Source: Cladorrhinum sp. PSN259 (lineage: Eukaryota > Ascomycota > Sordariomycetes > Sordariales > Podosporaceae). From it: 64,000 bases of DNA. The notes under the pieces were generated by a model. The model was not told the origin of the DNA. It saw nothing but the letters and a program-made list of their open reading frames with translations, and ran no database searches. Shown here piece after piece: positions 34,312 through 46,954 of the stretch (positions are counted from its first letter, which is position 1; each line of letters begins with the position of its first letter). The position numbers were made by a program, and so were the translations under genes. The DNA lies in contig MU867109.1 of assembly GCA_033725935.1 (NCBI GenBank), positions 227,458 through 291,457 on the forward strand, given 5' to 3'.

Positions 34312-34897
34312 ATGGACGACATTAAGGCGTTACTCCCATCGGGAGAGAAAGGGTTGCTCCCTTATTATCTCTTTGTGGTAAGTTGTATAATTTTGGCAGC
34401 CCAATCCTGCACAATAGCTGATGTTTGTTTCCCCAAAAAAGGTCTCCATCGTGGCCGTGGGCAACGCCCTCCAAAACTACGCGACGCTTCACTACACCCG
34501 GCGCCTTTACAACGGCCGCTTCGTAACGAACCATTCTCTGCCTCCCGCTACCGACCGGTACAACCCAGAGGATAGCACCAACATCGTCAAGCCGGCGTCC
34601 TCGACCGGCAAGGACGCCGAGAAGGCCAAGGACCAGGTTTCGCCCCTGGCCGCCCGCGTTTTTGGCACCTACACCTTCATTGCTGGCATCATCCGCTTCT
34701 ATGCCTGCTACCAGCTCGAAAACCCCGGCATGTACCAGTTGGCCATCTGGACCCACGTCATCGCGGGCGTGCATTTCACCAGCGAGATGCTGATTTACAA
34801 GACCATGAGGCTCACCGGGCCCCAGGTCTTCCCATTCTTGGCTTCGTACGGTGGTACCATCTGGATGTTGTTGCAGTACAAGCACTATGTTCAGTAA
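34312..34897 (+). CDS. ERG28: Ergosterol biosynthesis scaffold protein Erg28
   Basis: Exons 34312-34377 and 34442-34897, joined across a 64-nt GTAAGT..AAG intron in phase 0, give 173 residues. Family marks: LLPYYLFV-VSIVAVGNALQN, YATLHYTRRLYNG, then AARVFGTYTFIAGIIRFYAC and TSEMLIYKTMRLTGPQVFPF. About four hydrophobic segments fit a small ER membrane protein. Erg28 has no catalytic role; it tethers the C-4 sterol demethylation enzymes (Erg25, Erg26, Erg27) to the ER. The region between segments 1 and 2 carries a polar insert (TDRYNPEDSTNIVKPASSTG) common in filamentous fungi. Confidence 0.95.
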
Positions 34898-35069
34898 AGT
34901 CTCTCGCGGCGTTCGAAAGTTGGAGGAAATGCAGACAAATTCTGAATGAAAACAATAGTGAACCCGAGCGTAAGCATGGTATTTATAGTTGCTCAGGTCT
35001 TATCGATCTTCAATCTCAATCCCCATTCTCTGTTGTCATAAAAAATTCTTGGTTCACTCTTCTTGGTTA

Positions 35070-36421
35070 CTACAAAGCCTTGCGATACAGCTCCCCACCG
35101 CACCCTCTCAATCTCGCAGCCGCCTGCTCTGGGGTGATATCACGCTGCGGCTCAGCCATGAGCTCGTATCCGACCAGGAACTTGCGAACTGTCGCTGAAC
35201 GAAGCAGGGGCGGGTAGAAGTGCATGTGGAACCAGCTTGCCTCGGCCTCCTGCTCGGTGCAGTCTAAAGGTGCTTGATGAATTCCCGAGCCTGTACCAAA
35301 AGTCAGCCTTATGTTGCTCTCGGGGTCTCTAACCGGTGAACCTACTGTAAGGAAAGCTGGTTTCGAACAGGTTATCATAGCGGCGTGCGACCTCCTGAAT
35401 TGCCTCAGCAAACTGCAGACGCTCCTCGTCGCTGAGGTCAACCAGGGCGCGAATGTGGCGCTTAGCAATAATGAGCACTTCGAATGGCCAGACTGCCCAC
35501 CAGGGGCATACGACGAGGAAGGCGTCATTCTGCCATACCACGCGCTCGTCCTTCTCCATCTCTAGCTTGGCATAGTCATCCAAGAGGTGTCGGCCGTTCT
35601 CTCCCTTGTACTTGCTCATCTCGGCCAGCTCCTTGCCTGGCTCCTCGGGCAGCGTGCTCGTCGTCCAGATCTGACAGTGCGGGTGTGGGTTGGAGCAGCC
35701 CATAGCGGCACCCTTATTCTCGAATATCTGCATATTCTTGAGCTGCTGCTTGGGCCGCTCAACTTCACCGTCTGGGTTCGGCGGAATACTTGCCAAAATT
35801 TGGGAGGCTTTCTCCTTGAGGGGATGGGATGAAGAAAGGTGGCTAGCGTAAATGCGTGTCCAAGTATTGATGGCTGGCAGGATCTCCTTGGGTGTCATGT
35901 CGGCGAGCGTGAGGTGGTGCTTGGCTGAGAATGTGAGGACGTAGCAGCGGCCAGTGACGGGCTGGGCCTGAAGCAGAAGAGAGGCAACATCGTTCTTGTT
36001 GGTGTCTGGGTTGTATTCTTGCTGCTCTTCCTTGACGGCACTGTAGTCGTTGACAAAAGCAAAAGTGTTTTCATACTTCGGATTACTGTCGCCTTGAGCT
36101 CGCTTATTGCTGGGACACAAGTAACACTGGGTCGATCAAAGACGTGAGTTTGAATCAGTTTCAGTCTGTAAGACACCCCACATGTATAAGTGGAGAGCTT
36201 CCCTACCTTTTCGTCGTACTCGGGAAGCTCAATCTTCGTAGGAGCTTCCTGCTGGCCTCTAATAAGTAGGTCAATCTCAAGTGTTCAATTTTAAATGAAA
36301 ATTGAAGTGCGTCAACCTACTGCCATGGTCTCTTGGTTCGATGCGGCGATACCAGCAGCCAGGACCCAGTGAGTGGGTTGTAGCGGCGATGCGAAATGTC
36401 GTCAAGGACTTGATCCGACAT
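35070..36421 (-). CDS. GAL7: Galactose-1-phosphate uridylyltransferase
   Basis: Four exons: 36421-36321, 36258-36207, 36126-35346 and 35290-35070. Their introns of 62, 80 and 55 nt give 384 residues. MSDQVLDDISHRRYNPLTGS starts the protein; CYLCPSN holds the Cys pair of the structural metal site. The active-site HPH is in GCSNPHPHCQIW (residues 199-201), where the second His takes the UMP. A second metal-site part is FHMHFYPPLLRSATVRKF. The enzyme swaps UMP between UDP-glucose and galactose-1-phosphate in the Leloir pathway, in the cytosol. The 52-nt second exon is easily missed; it encodes EAPTKIELPEYDEK. No GAL1, GAL10 or galactose permease gene is nearby, as is usual in filamentous fungi. 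Confidence 0.95.
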
Positions 36422-37396
36422 CTTGTGTTGGCACGGTTATGATGACCAGAAAAAGAGTGTAAAGGGAAATATTTATTGAACGAGAGAATTTTATAAGTTT
36501 TACCGCTGTCAAATGCAGCTATTTCTATCTGTCTCACAAGAAACAGCCCCGCGCATGATGCGTTCGTCCCAGTTTGCTGGGTCGTACCTCCGTATGTTGG
36601 AAACACGGCGGCGGGGTCACCAGACTTGGATCACTCGGCGTTGCTCCGGCTGTATTTGCTAGTTCCGAGCTGTGGCATTTGAGTTGTCTGAAATCAACAT
36701 TTATTTCAAGTTTCAACCGTCTTTGCTGTGAAATTTTGTTGCCATCACGAATATAAACGCCACCCAGAGTCTTTGAAGTCACAACCACCCCAATTCTTCA
36801 ACCTCGAGGCCACGGGAATCTCAACAAAAACAGATCTGCATGGAGAACTTTGGAAAGGATGTGGCCTCTCCATGGCATCAAACTCAAAAAGGCTGAATTG
36901 TATTGCAGGCCTCTCCACACCGAGCTGGGCTAGGGTTGGAGATGGCCATCCTGATTCCTCGGGGAACAAGGAGCCGAAGACCGTGCACGGACCACACGTT
37001 AACCCCGTGGCTTTCACTCAATCCGGCTGAACCTCGGAATGCGCTTCTGAATCCATGCCCCTCCAAATCGCTCCAAAGGCTTTTGGGGGCGCGCGCATCG
37101 TCCAGGATTGGCCCTCGACCGCAACATCAACGCCCATCGCGCTGCGACAGACAGTCCATCAAAAACCCCAACGTCCACGACGGAAATCCATCGTATATCG
37201 CGTCGAAATACCCTCGGTTGTGTATGCACCATCGGGGGACCTCGTTTTCGTGGGGATTCGGCGAGTGCATCTGCGCATTTGGTGCTGTCTGAACCCTCCT
37301 CTTTCATCGGCCTTGTTCGGCCCCTGTCAGCAGACCCGTCGCATTCAGTACCTGTGGCTCCAGCTACCGAATCTCCCCACCACAACAAGCTCCGCA
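36422..37396. promoter_or_regulatory. Divergent upstream region of GAL7 and ADA2
   Basis: 975 bp between two divergent start codons. Several frames cross the right half (for example 36903-37292, +), but none carries a motif, and the sequence is probably the long ADA2 leader and promoter. Confidence 0.4.
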
Positions 37397-39137
37397 ATGG
37401 GTGTCATCCGCAAAAAGATCGCCAACAGAGCTGGCGAGGGTGGTGTGAAATATGTCTGCGATGTTTGTTCTGCCGATATTACATCGACAGTGAGTTGCAT
37501 TCTTTTTTCCAATCTTCAATTGGTTTCCCCGTGGTGGTTTTGCTTCCGGGAGAGGCCTGCTCCGCGATCAGCTTTTGGTTGGCTGTCGCGAACAGTGGAG
37601 TCGGCTTTCTCTCTTAAACAACATACACAAGCATTTTCTAACACGCCCTCTTCCCCGGCAGGTCCGGATACGATGCGCTCATAGTGCTTGCAATGAGTAT
37701 GATCTGTGTGTGCAATGTTTTGCCAGCGGTGCCTCGAGTAATTCTCATCAACCCGCTACCCATCCCTATCGAGTGATCGAACAAAACTCATTCCCAATAT
37801 TCGACAAAGACTGGGGCGCCGATGAAGAACTACTGCTGCTTGAGGGTGCTGAGATCTATGGTCTGGGGTCGTGGGCGGATATAGCGGACCACATCGGAGG
37901 CTATCGCAGCAAAGATGAGGTCCGAGACCATTACCTAGAAGTCTATGTCAACTCCTCCAAGTTCCCATTACCTGAAAGATGTAGCCCCCATGACATGGCA
38001 CTGGCGAACGAGATCTCCAGAGAGGAATTTCAGACAAATAAGAAACGGAGGATTGAGAAGCGACGGGAAGATGCAAAAAATGCGCCAGCACTACAACCAA
38101 AAACGAAGCCCACCGCCAGTGTGCCATCTTGCCACGAAATCCAGGGGTACATGCCTGGTCGTTTGGAATTTGAGACCGAGTATGCGAACGAAGCCGAGGA
38201 GGCCGTGCAGTTGATGCAGTTCGATCCTGGCGATGGCATCAACCCTCGAACCGGAGAAATGGAGCCAGAGATGGAACTTAAACTCACTGTTATGGAAATT
38301 TACAATTGTCGGTTAACGCAGCGAGCAGAGAGGAAGAAGGTCATCTTCGAGCACAATCTTCTCGACTACAGGGAGAACCAAAAGCTGGAAAAGAAACGTT
38401 CAAAGGAGGAGAAGGATCTTCTCAACAAGGCGAAGCCATTTGCGCGCATGATGAATCGGACAGACTTTGAGCAGTTTTGCCAGGGGCTGATTGACGAATT
38501 GAATCTGCGACAAGCCATTACACAGCTACAAGAGTGGCGGTCTCTCAAGATTGGAGACCTTCGGAGTGGCGAGAAATACGAGCATGAAAAGGCATTACGG
38601 ATACAAAAGTCCGTACCCTTGGGCTCTATGGATCGTGAGCGTCTTGCAACAGCGCAGAGGGGTAAACCCCAGCCGCCTCCAGACCCGCCAAGTGGTGCTG
38701 CGTTGTTGATTGCCCCTGAGCTACCGATTCGATCCACTGCAGTAAACGGTGGGATGAACGGTGAGCTACCCAACGGGATCAAGAGTGAAGTCAATGGAAA
38801 TCACGTCAACGGTGGTACTGTCATTGTCGCAAACGGCACTCCAGCGAAGCAAAAGTTTGTCGCGCAGCCTATTCCGGGGATACAGCCTGTCAACCTGGCC
38901 CAGGACAACGCTCCTGACCTTCACCTATTGACGCCTGAGGAAGTCGCTCTGTGCGAAACTCTGAGACTCCAGCCCAAGCCATATTTGATGATCAAGGAGC
39001 AGATTCTAAAGGAAGCCGTCAAGGGCAATGGCAGTCTCAAGAAGAAGCAGGCAAAGGAGATTTGCCGGCTGGATTCGCAGAAGGGCGGGAGGATCTTTGA
39101 GTTTATGGTCAAGTCTGGGTGGGTGGTCAAGGCTTGA
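37397..39137 (+). CDS. ADA2: SAGA/ADA transcriptional adaptor Ada2
   Basis: Exons 37397-37489 and 37662-39137 with a 172-nt GTGAGT..CAG intron give 522 residues. Domains in order: a ZZ zinc finger split by the intron (YVCDVCSADIT, then CAHSACNEYDLCVQCF, residues ~20-50); a SANT/Myb domain (DKDWGADEELLLLEGAEIYG and SWADIADHIGGYRSKDEVRD, ~80-130); a central Ada2 region with IQGYMPGRLEFETEYANEAE; and a C-terminal SWIRM domain (LLTPEEVALCETLRLQPKPY to the end, ~455-522). Ada2 sits in the histone acetyltransferase module with Gcn5 and boosts its activity on nucleosomes. Length is a little over yeast Ada2 (434), owing to a linker rich in Asn/Gly (NGGMNGELPNG). Confidence 0.96.
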
Positions 39138-39468
39138 GTTCAGCATGGGTTCTTGGCAGGCGGCCATGTTTCTTTCTTCTTTTTATATGTTGATTCAGGA
39201 AGCATTTTAGGCGTTTTAGGAGGCGGTGTCAAACAAGCCGGAATACCACAACGGGATGGAAGCGAAATATTTGCAGTTTTCATTTTTCCAGGCTGGCAAT
39301 TGAATTCCATTCATATCTGATGGCTTTTTGTACGGACAAGTGTATATATATATATATACTGATTGAACGTGATTTTTCATTTGTAATTTAAGGTGTTTCG
39401 GATTGTCTTGTGTTTACTAGCCCCTGACCATAAAATAAACAAACATTTCACATACATTCTTCCAGCGT
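39138..39468. other. Convergent 3' flanks of ADA2 and the dehydrogenase
   Basis: AT-rich, including a (TA)n run near 39345-39358. Probably both 3' UTRs. No gene. Confidence 0.45.
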
Positions 39469-40881
39469 TTACCAAGGCAACACTCTCCCATCATACATCA
39501 AGAACTGGTTTGTCTTCTCCCAAGTCAAATTGTCAATCTTTTCCCCGCATTTAACTGTCAGCACACCTCTCTTCTTGATCTTCACGATGTACCATTGATC
39601 ACTCACCTGCTCCAAAACCCCCCTTGCGCTCTCCTCAGTCGTCGACGGAGGCTCCTTAAGCCCAACGGCATCAGCTAATCCCTGACCCATGCCCGTCTTG
39701 ACCCATCTATATCATCATATCATTATATCAGCCTTTAGTTCATTTGTGTTTGTTGTTGTATAAACTCACCCAGGATGAATAACCCCAACCATCAATCCCT
39801 TTTCCTTGTATTCAACAGCAACCTTTTGTGCCCACCTTTGTAAATCCATCAGCAAAACCCAACCCCCAAACTTTCTTTATTCCATTGGAGGGTGGGGGTA
39901 ATCTTACCAATTCAAAGCAGCCTTGCTCAATCCGTAACTACCAACCGGCAAATTTCCCTCTTCACCACTCAGCAACCCGATACTGCCCACGGAGCTACTA
40001 ACCACTATCAGTTTTGTTATCTCTTTTTCTTCTTCCTGTTTGCCTTGTTTACTCTGCCTAGTTTCCAGCAGTAGTGGGCGGGTAACGTTAAACAACTTCA
40101 CGACGTTGAGTAGATTAACCTCGAGATCCGCAACGATGTCGTCTACTTTCGTTTCGGCCAGAGTCTTGAATCCTACCGAGGACCCGGCGTTGGCGATGAG
40201 GACATCTATGTGGGCGATACCGAGTGAGGATAAGCGAGAGAGTAGAGTCGAAGAGGAGATTTGAGGGTTTGATTCGTCCAGGAGGATGGGGATGAGGGTT
40301 GAGGAAGGGTGCGGCGGGGTGGTGTGAGGGGAAGTGGTTGGGGTGGTAAAAGGAGAGCGGGACGTGGCGATTACTGTAGTGTTGGGGCGAGTTAGGAGGT
40401 TGGTTGTGAGGGAGAGGCCGATTCCTTGTTGTTTGTTGTTGTTAGTATAACAGCGTTGGAAAAGTGTAAGAAAGGAAGGAAAGGAATGATTAGAGCGAGT
40501 AAGATGACTCATAGGTAAGGAAGAAGAGAGAAATTTAATTGTGAGGAGAAAGAAGAAAACGGCAAGGTAAAAAGAGTGAGAGTGTGGAAGCTTGTAATGG
40601 TAAAAATGGGATGATAAAATGGGGGTCGTAAATCGATTGGTAGCTGAGAACAGCACCAAAAATCCGTGAACACGAAAAGGGGCTCGAGCGAGCGATCGCT
40701 TTTTTCTGTTTTGTAGAGAGAGGGAAAATAGGGAAATTGGACCGCGAAAGCACGAGAGAAGGGAAGAAAGAATAAGGGCTATCCCATTCGGGTAGATGGC
40801 CAACACAATGATAAAATCAAAAGAGAAAAACTTACCCCTATTCGCACCAGTAACAAGGTAAACAGTGTTATTTTCCGCCAT
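39469..40881 (-). CDS. Short-chain dehydrogenase/reductase
   Basis: Four exons, 40881-40836, 40424-39908, 39835-39770 and 39706-39469, encode 288 residues. The first intron is unusually long (411 nt), ending with an ACTAAC branch site and AAG; the others are 72 and 63 nt. The joined start reads VYLVTGANRGIGLSLTTNLL, the NAD(P)-binding motif. ANAGSSVGF, then VVSSSVGSIG and catalytic Tyr179-x-x-x-Lys183 in GSYGLSKAALNW follow, then the substrate side VGVIHPGWVKTGMG. This fits the classical C-factor-like SDR group in fungi; substrate unknown. A polar insert (ETRQSKQGKQEEEKE) lies before the Ser strand. No secretion signal, so likely cytosolic. Confidence 0.88.
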
Positions 40882-41876
40882 TGTCGATTCTCAATGCACA
40901 AACAGTAACACCAGCAATTCAGTAATCCACCCAATCTCAACAGAAATAGCCGTCAACAAGTCGGAATAGGGGCTGGGGCAGACCGTCTGAGTGGGCGCAA
41001 AACAAAAGGTAAAAAGTGATGCAAAGGCGGGGGAGGACCTCGCAAGGGGGGTAGAATGGGTAGGTAGCTTCGAAGCCGAGCAGCTTGTAGTTTCTCAGGG
41101 AAAAAGGGGAAATACAAAATGAACCGTACTAGAAGAGGAAGAAAGAAAGAAAAAGAAGAGAAATAGAATGGAGGCGGTTTAAATACCCCTCAGTCCCCTC
41201 TTGCTGCGACTTACACGCAAAATCTGACCAATGAGCTAAAAGAACGAGAAAATGCGTGACCTCGCACTTCCATCGGGGAGAGGGAAGCAGCGCAAGGGGC
41301 AAGCAAGCAGAGGCAGAAAAGGCGGCAGAGCTTTCAGGTAAGTTCCTTTACCCTCCTTTGCCAAGCGCTGACCTCCTTTCCTCCCCACCCCCTCACAACA
41401 ACAAACACGCGGCCCCTAAATTACACCAAAACATGGGGCTTGGCTAACCGGTCCAGATCAATGCTGTCATTTTCGTTTGTGGAAGCCAAACAATAATGGC
41501 AATACTCATAATCATAACTCTCATCTCAAAAAAACCCCTATCTTATCCTTTCCCTTCCTTCCTTCCTTTCCCTTCCCCTCCCTTTCGAATCCCTCCTTTT
41601 ATATACCTCCATTTTAAACGCAAAAAAAGCATGCCACCAAACCAAATACCAAAAAACCAGCGTAAAGAAACCAGGAGCTAAAAGAAGACGAAAAGGAAAA
41701 AAAAGGGGGTAAGGGGTATCAAGCGATTCGCCTGCTTTCTTCGCTTTGTCAAAAACAAAAGCCCATTAAGACAGACAGACAGACGAAAGAAAAAAAGTCG
41801 TCGCCAAAATGCCGAACCCAATACAAACAAAGTCATAACGAAAATTCAGAATCCAACTAATCTCTCACTCAACCCA
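40882..41876. other. Promoter of the dehydrogenase and 3' flank of the NIPA gene
   Basis: Purine-rich on the plus strand (GA and AAAG runs at 41120-41170 and 41690-41800). No gene-like frame. Confidence 0.4.
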
Positions 41877-44209
41877 TCACCTCCTAGGCGGCGGTCCTGA
41901 CGACGGATTTCTCCTCCCACTGCCCCTGCTCCCATCACTTCCACTCCCACTACTATCTGTCCTCTTCTCCCCAAACCTCTTCTTTATCTCCTCGTACTCC
42001 TTCAACTCATCCTTCTCGATATCCTTCTCCAGAGTACTTCCCCTCCTTCGTCCCCTTCTTTCTCTATCCCTATCCCTAGGCGGAGACGGGGACGAGGTAT
42101 CATACGGTTTCGTGATACTGTGCCCGTATGTCGATGCCTTCTTATCATCAGCATACGGCAACATCGCATCATCATCTTCATCCTCTTCGTCATCATTCTC
42201 CATAAACTGACCCAAAGACGGCATGGACTTGGAGTTTCTCGAGTTGTCCTTGACAAGCCCCAGTCTCTCCTCCTCCGTCGATCCTGGCACTCTTGGTGTC
42301 GTATACCCCCTTGAACCCAACCCCGGCCGGTTCGACCCACTTCCTCCCCCTACCCCGCCTTCCACCGCCCCGTCGTGTCCTCCCTCATGCTGCTGATGCC
42401 GTCGGAAAATATTCTGAAATGAAAACTGTCGACGGGCAGAATGTGGTGGCGGCGTCGGTGGTGGTGGCTGATTAGCTTTATTAGTCTCATTCGAACTTGA
42501 TGCTGCGTTGTGAATTTGCTCGCTGCCAAACTGAACTCTCTTGGAGCTGGAAACACTATTTCCAGTATCCATGGTGCCAGCCCGATTCCTACGCGGGCTA
42601 TAAACACCAGCCGCTCCCTCGTATGGTTCCGGATTATTTCCAGCTACCGTTACTGAAGTTAGCTGAACAGGCTGCATGGGACTGTGTACCCTAATCGATG
42701 GGTTCGGACTAGCTCCTGGTACTAGAACGCTCCGTGCCCGGTTGCGAATAGTTCCCACGATGCTGGAGAGAGCTGGTGATACTGGCCTATTAGCTTCAGC
42801 CAGTTCCTCCTCTGTGGGAAAACGCGACCAGCCCAGGGGCGGATGAGGTGCTGGTGGCGCCAGAAACGGCGGGCCTGGCGAAGTTCCCGGCCTTGTTCTT
42901 GAGCTGCTGAACGTTCCTGTTCTCCTTCTCCGTAATCCATCCCATTCGTATGTCGGAACACTATTCTCGTTTACTGGCTCGAGAGTTTCCTGAAGTCTCT
43001 CCTCATGTAGCCGTTTCAGATCCTCAATTTCCATCTTTTGTCTCGTAGCGGATAGTCGTCTAACAATAGCTGCCGCGCCTCTGATGGCATCGGCCTTCGG
43101 TTCGAACTCGGGCTGTGGCTGTTCTGCAATAGTTTGAATCTGATCAAGATCTCCAGCAAAGACTGCGGTATCGGGGACATCCTTGGCCGACTTGGAAAGC
43201 TGCAAGAGCACGACACCAGAGCAAATCGTCAAAAATCCCAGCACCACGGTGATAATAGAAGTCGGAGTTCCCTTGAAACCTCGGAATAGGATTGCCGAGC
43301 TGATGATGGTAGTACTGGTGAAGTAGACATAGTAGGTTGGCGTAACTAAAGCGGCGTTGAACAGGTTAAGCGCTTTCTGTGAGTGATATCAGTAAACCTA
43401 CGCTCAAGGCCAGGGTGACGTAACTTGACACTTACATTCAAGAAGATAATCTCTGTCAGCAATGTAGAAATCACAAAGACCAAAAGCACATATAAAAACC
43501 ACTGGTTGAACTGGGGAGTCCCTCCGGCCTGGGCGATGATGGCGGCTCCCAACCCCTGAGTCGCAACGACACTGAGGCCACCAACCCAGCTGCAGATGGA
43601 AATGTACACCAGCATGTTCTTCCTGCCATACTTGGGGCCGAGCCAGAAAGCGGTGATAGCTGAACCGACAATAACGACTCCCGTGTAACTCAAAAACAGC
43701 GGGTGGATCACGTAATCCTTCATCTCCTGTATGTTCTTAACGGCGGAAGACTGTGGCGCATTCATGACGATGACGACGGACCCCACGATGCACAAGAAAC
43801 AGGCGACCTTGCCGACCATGCTCAACCGTTCCTTCAAGAATATCGCCGACAGGATGGTGGTGATGACAACGGACAGGGCTCCGAGGGGCGTGACCAGGAT
43901 GGCATCGGTAAAGGCGTACGCAGCGAAATTGAGCCCCTCGCCCAAAATCATCAGGATCATGCCCGCCCACCAGTAAAAGTTCTTCAGGTACCCGTACCCT
44001 TCGCCCGCCACTTCATTGTACTTTTCGTTCGCCCTGAGCAAGCCGACCTTTTTGAGCACGAATGACGTCCCAATGAAAGCTCCGGAACCGATAGCCAGAC
44101 CTATTCCGACTGCTTTGAACACTGGTGGCCGCTCCCCGCTCCCTGAGGCACCGCCCATTCGGGCATAGAGTTGGTGCGCATCCTGTAGCGCTTGACCTGC
44201 ATGGTCCAT
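41877..44209 (-). CDS. NIPA-type magnesium transporter with long cytosolic tail
   Basis: Exons 44209-43436 and 43376-41877 with a 59-nt GTAAGT..CAG intron in phase 0 give 757 residues. The open frame extends to 44242, but that codon is GTG; the first in-frame ATG is 44209 (MDHAGQALQDAH). Residues ~25-320 form the NIPA (DUF803) domain with nine or so membrane helices: FKAVGIGLAIGSGAFIGTSF, LKKVGLLRANEKYNEVAGEG, AFTDAILVTPLGALSVVITT, LKERLSMVGKVACFLCIVGS and, across the splice, EIIFLN-KALNLFNAALVTPT. The family moves Mg2+ across plasma or endosomal membranes. The remaining ~430 residues are Ser/Pro/Arg-rich and probably disordered, with acidic (DDEEDEDDD) and basic (RDRDRERRGRRRG) patches. Confidence 0.93.
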
Positions 44210-46954
44210 GATTTGATGCGCCTGTGGAGCGCAAACGACCACGAGGTCGTTACAGTCTCTGCGAGTATGTAGTCCTGATAGGGAAGGCGACAGCTCTAGG
44301 ATAGCTGCTTTTGCTGCAGAATTGTTGGAGGCGACATCAACTTCGTACTTGGTTGTGGCAATTCAAATATTGTTGTTGTGTTTGAGGAATTCGAACTTGG
44401 GGAAAATATAAGGTTATGAGGTTGCCCTGCTTGGTGGTCTCAAGACACACGAGACACTCCCACAAAATGTCAGAGAGGTGGAGGATAGAGAATGGACCAA
44501 GGACCTGGCCGTGAGGTGAGGGCAGCTGCGACTTCGTCCGAGTCGATCCGAGTTATGGGCCTTGGCGCTGAAACAGTTTTGGGCAATGGGCACCCAGAGT
44601 TCACCCTCGATGAGAGTTGAGACGTTGTTTGTGCGAGAAGCAGTGATATCGCGCAACTGTCGACAGAGTGTTTCCTTGCTTACAGCTTTCGTTCTTTTAG
44701 GGAGGCTGGTTTGCTGTGTACAACCGGGGTCAGGGATCCCGAGATGACGGAGTGGATTGGTGAGAAGGATGCGAAGCTCTCCACATGAAGGGAACAAAAC
44801 ACAAAAACGAGCACTCTGACCAGAAATATCGACAATCGCAAAAATGCCAAAACACTAAAAAACAAAAGCAAAACACGATTGCGCAGGGTACAGAGAAACA
44901 GAAAAGGGTCCCCAAAACCTAGTCGCAAAAACCTGGTCCGACAGCTTCTCCAGCTGCGCATTCACGGACGGACATGATGATAACCCACTTTGAATGGTGG
45001 GGTGCAGCAGTTTGCAGCGCCGCGTTCTGGCCCAGTAACCGTCCAGACCCCCTGCCACGCCCGCCCACCACCACCTTCCTTTTGCCAAGATGGTGGGGCG
45101 AGGACGGGGTTGCGGGTTGCGTAATGGGGCCCTTTAGGTTGCGTGTGTCGCGCAGCGTTGTGCTGAAACGTGAACTTTGGACTTCTCGTCCTTCCCAAAA
45201 AATCATCCGATTGTAGGAACTGAAATTCTTGATGAAATGCCCCAATTTCCAGGGGTTCTGTGTTTTCTAGCCAAGGTTTGACGCTTTCCTCCCGTTAAAT
45301 ATTACCTTACCTGCAGGAATTAGGAATGAAAAACGAACACCCGACCCTCCGGCCTGCCTGCCGTTTCAAGAAGTAGGCGCTAGCTCGTTTGGCTTCTTCT
45401 CGCTGAAAATGGGCGAAGCAGCTGCTGCACGTTAGGGAAGACCCTCTTCCCTTCCCCTCCATTCAATGGCGCCGTCTCTTCACCTATCATGACTTCACCC
45501 CACCATTCAGCTGAGATATGCTCTCGCAAAACCGCAGCCCGCAGGGTCTCATTGTGCAGAGCGTCGTGTCTGTGTCGCTTGCAAACTTGCAGGCTTTTGC
45601 CTTCTATCATCAGCGATTGGCGTCATTGTGCTGCCTCTGGATAGTGTATGTATAAATGCCTAACCGCATGCCACCCTGGGATAAATGGTTTGTCGGTAAC
45701 TCGGTGATGTCAATTGGGCGCAACAGGAAGAAAGTGTGTAGATCTCTGGCACATGATAGGCCGAGGCGTGTTCATCTCGAGACACCTTTTCCCCAAAAGT
45801 GCTCGGCCACACATGATTTTGTCCTCCCGTCCTGTACCTTCGGTCGGCGGCCGCCAAGTGCCACAAAAATAAAGATCTGATCGACGTTTCTTCGAAAGAC
45901 GCAATGGTCGCGACCATTTTAGGTGTACTTACGGCCCTGCCCGTTTTCATAAACGTTGCGTTGGCATAAGGTCTGAATGCAATCTGATGTCCACCAAGTA
46001 CCAGGATTTTTTCCCCGGGTCTCGAAAAAACCCGGGAAAATACTCTACGTCAAGGTGTTTGCGCCCGGTTAAAAAGCATTATTTGGGTAATTCTGAGGAT
46101 CATATGTCGATTATTCCCGGCATCTCACCAGCCAGCTGGTCGTCAAACAGGGGGATTCAGCGCAACTACCTCTGTATCGCCGTTTGCGGGTGGTTATAAC
46201 CAAACCGTGTTAGCAGCACACTTTTGCCCCTAATGAGCCCCCTGAACTCGTGCCCCCCTTTCTTCCTCTCTCGACTGGCGCCCGACCTGTTACTCTGATC
46301 TGTGATGCAATTTTTTGTAGAAAATGACATTTCAGTTCAAAATCTGATGCATATTAATAGACCTCTTAGCCACTTACTAGTGTATTTTGTGCTGACCTTA
46401 AGATTTCCCCGGTTCATCCGTCGATTGGTTCGGGATGATCCTTAAGTCACTTCTTATGCAAAAATCTCCCCGCGTCAGATCACTTCTTGGTTTTCATGCT
46501 ATATCTGACTTCATAGGAGATCTGGTAATGAGGAAGAAAAAATTATCATTGCTCATGAATCCGAACCAATTCGCGACAAATAACCTATGGAAGAATGAAA
46601 TGCGCAGAGGAAAGAGACGAAGGAAAGGAAAATCTGAACCAATATTCCAGTTATATTCCACGAACAACCATTTGTTGATGTGGTCGTTCTCGAAAATGCA
46701 CGATCAAGTGTCCCAATCTTCCATCTCACGGAAGATGGAGCAGAAAGCGACACTTGGATAAGCGGCAGTATAACAGACTCACCCCTCTTCGGGGTAGAGT
46801 GAGTAAACCCATCATGACTCTCAAAACGCGTCGTTGAGTGTTTGCCCAGTAACCGATCGCCAGCCGAATAACAGTTACCAATCAAATAGTCAACCCCGAT
46901 TTTCAGAATCTTAATGATTACTAGCCAGTTCTTTAAGTTTCAGCCTTGTGACCA
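44210..46954. other. Gene-free stretch, about 2.7 kb
   Basis: No frame with motifs. Notable are the NIPA upstream region with many overlapping minus frames (44414-45245) of no family resemblance, and an inverted repeat at 46009-46040 (TTTTCCCCGGGT / ACCCGGGAAAA). A weak stem pair (ACTCACCCC / GGGGTAGAGTGAGT) lies near 46781-46807. The right end is the 3' flank of EXO5. Confidence 0.4.
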
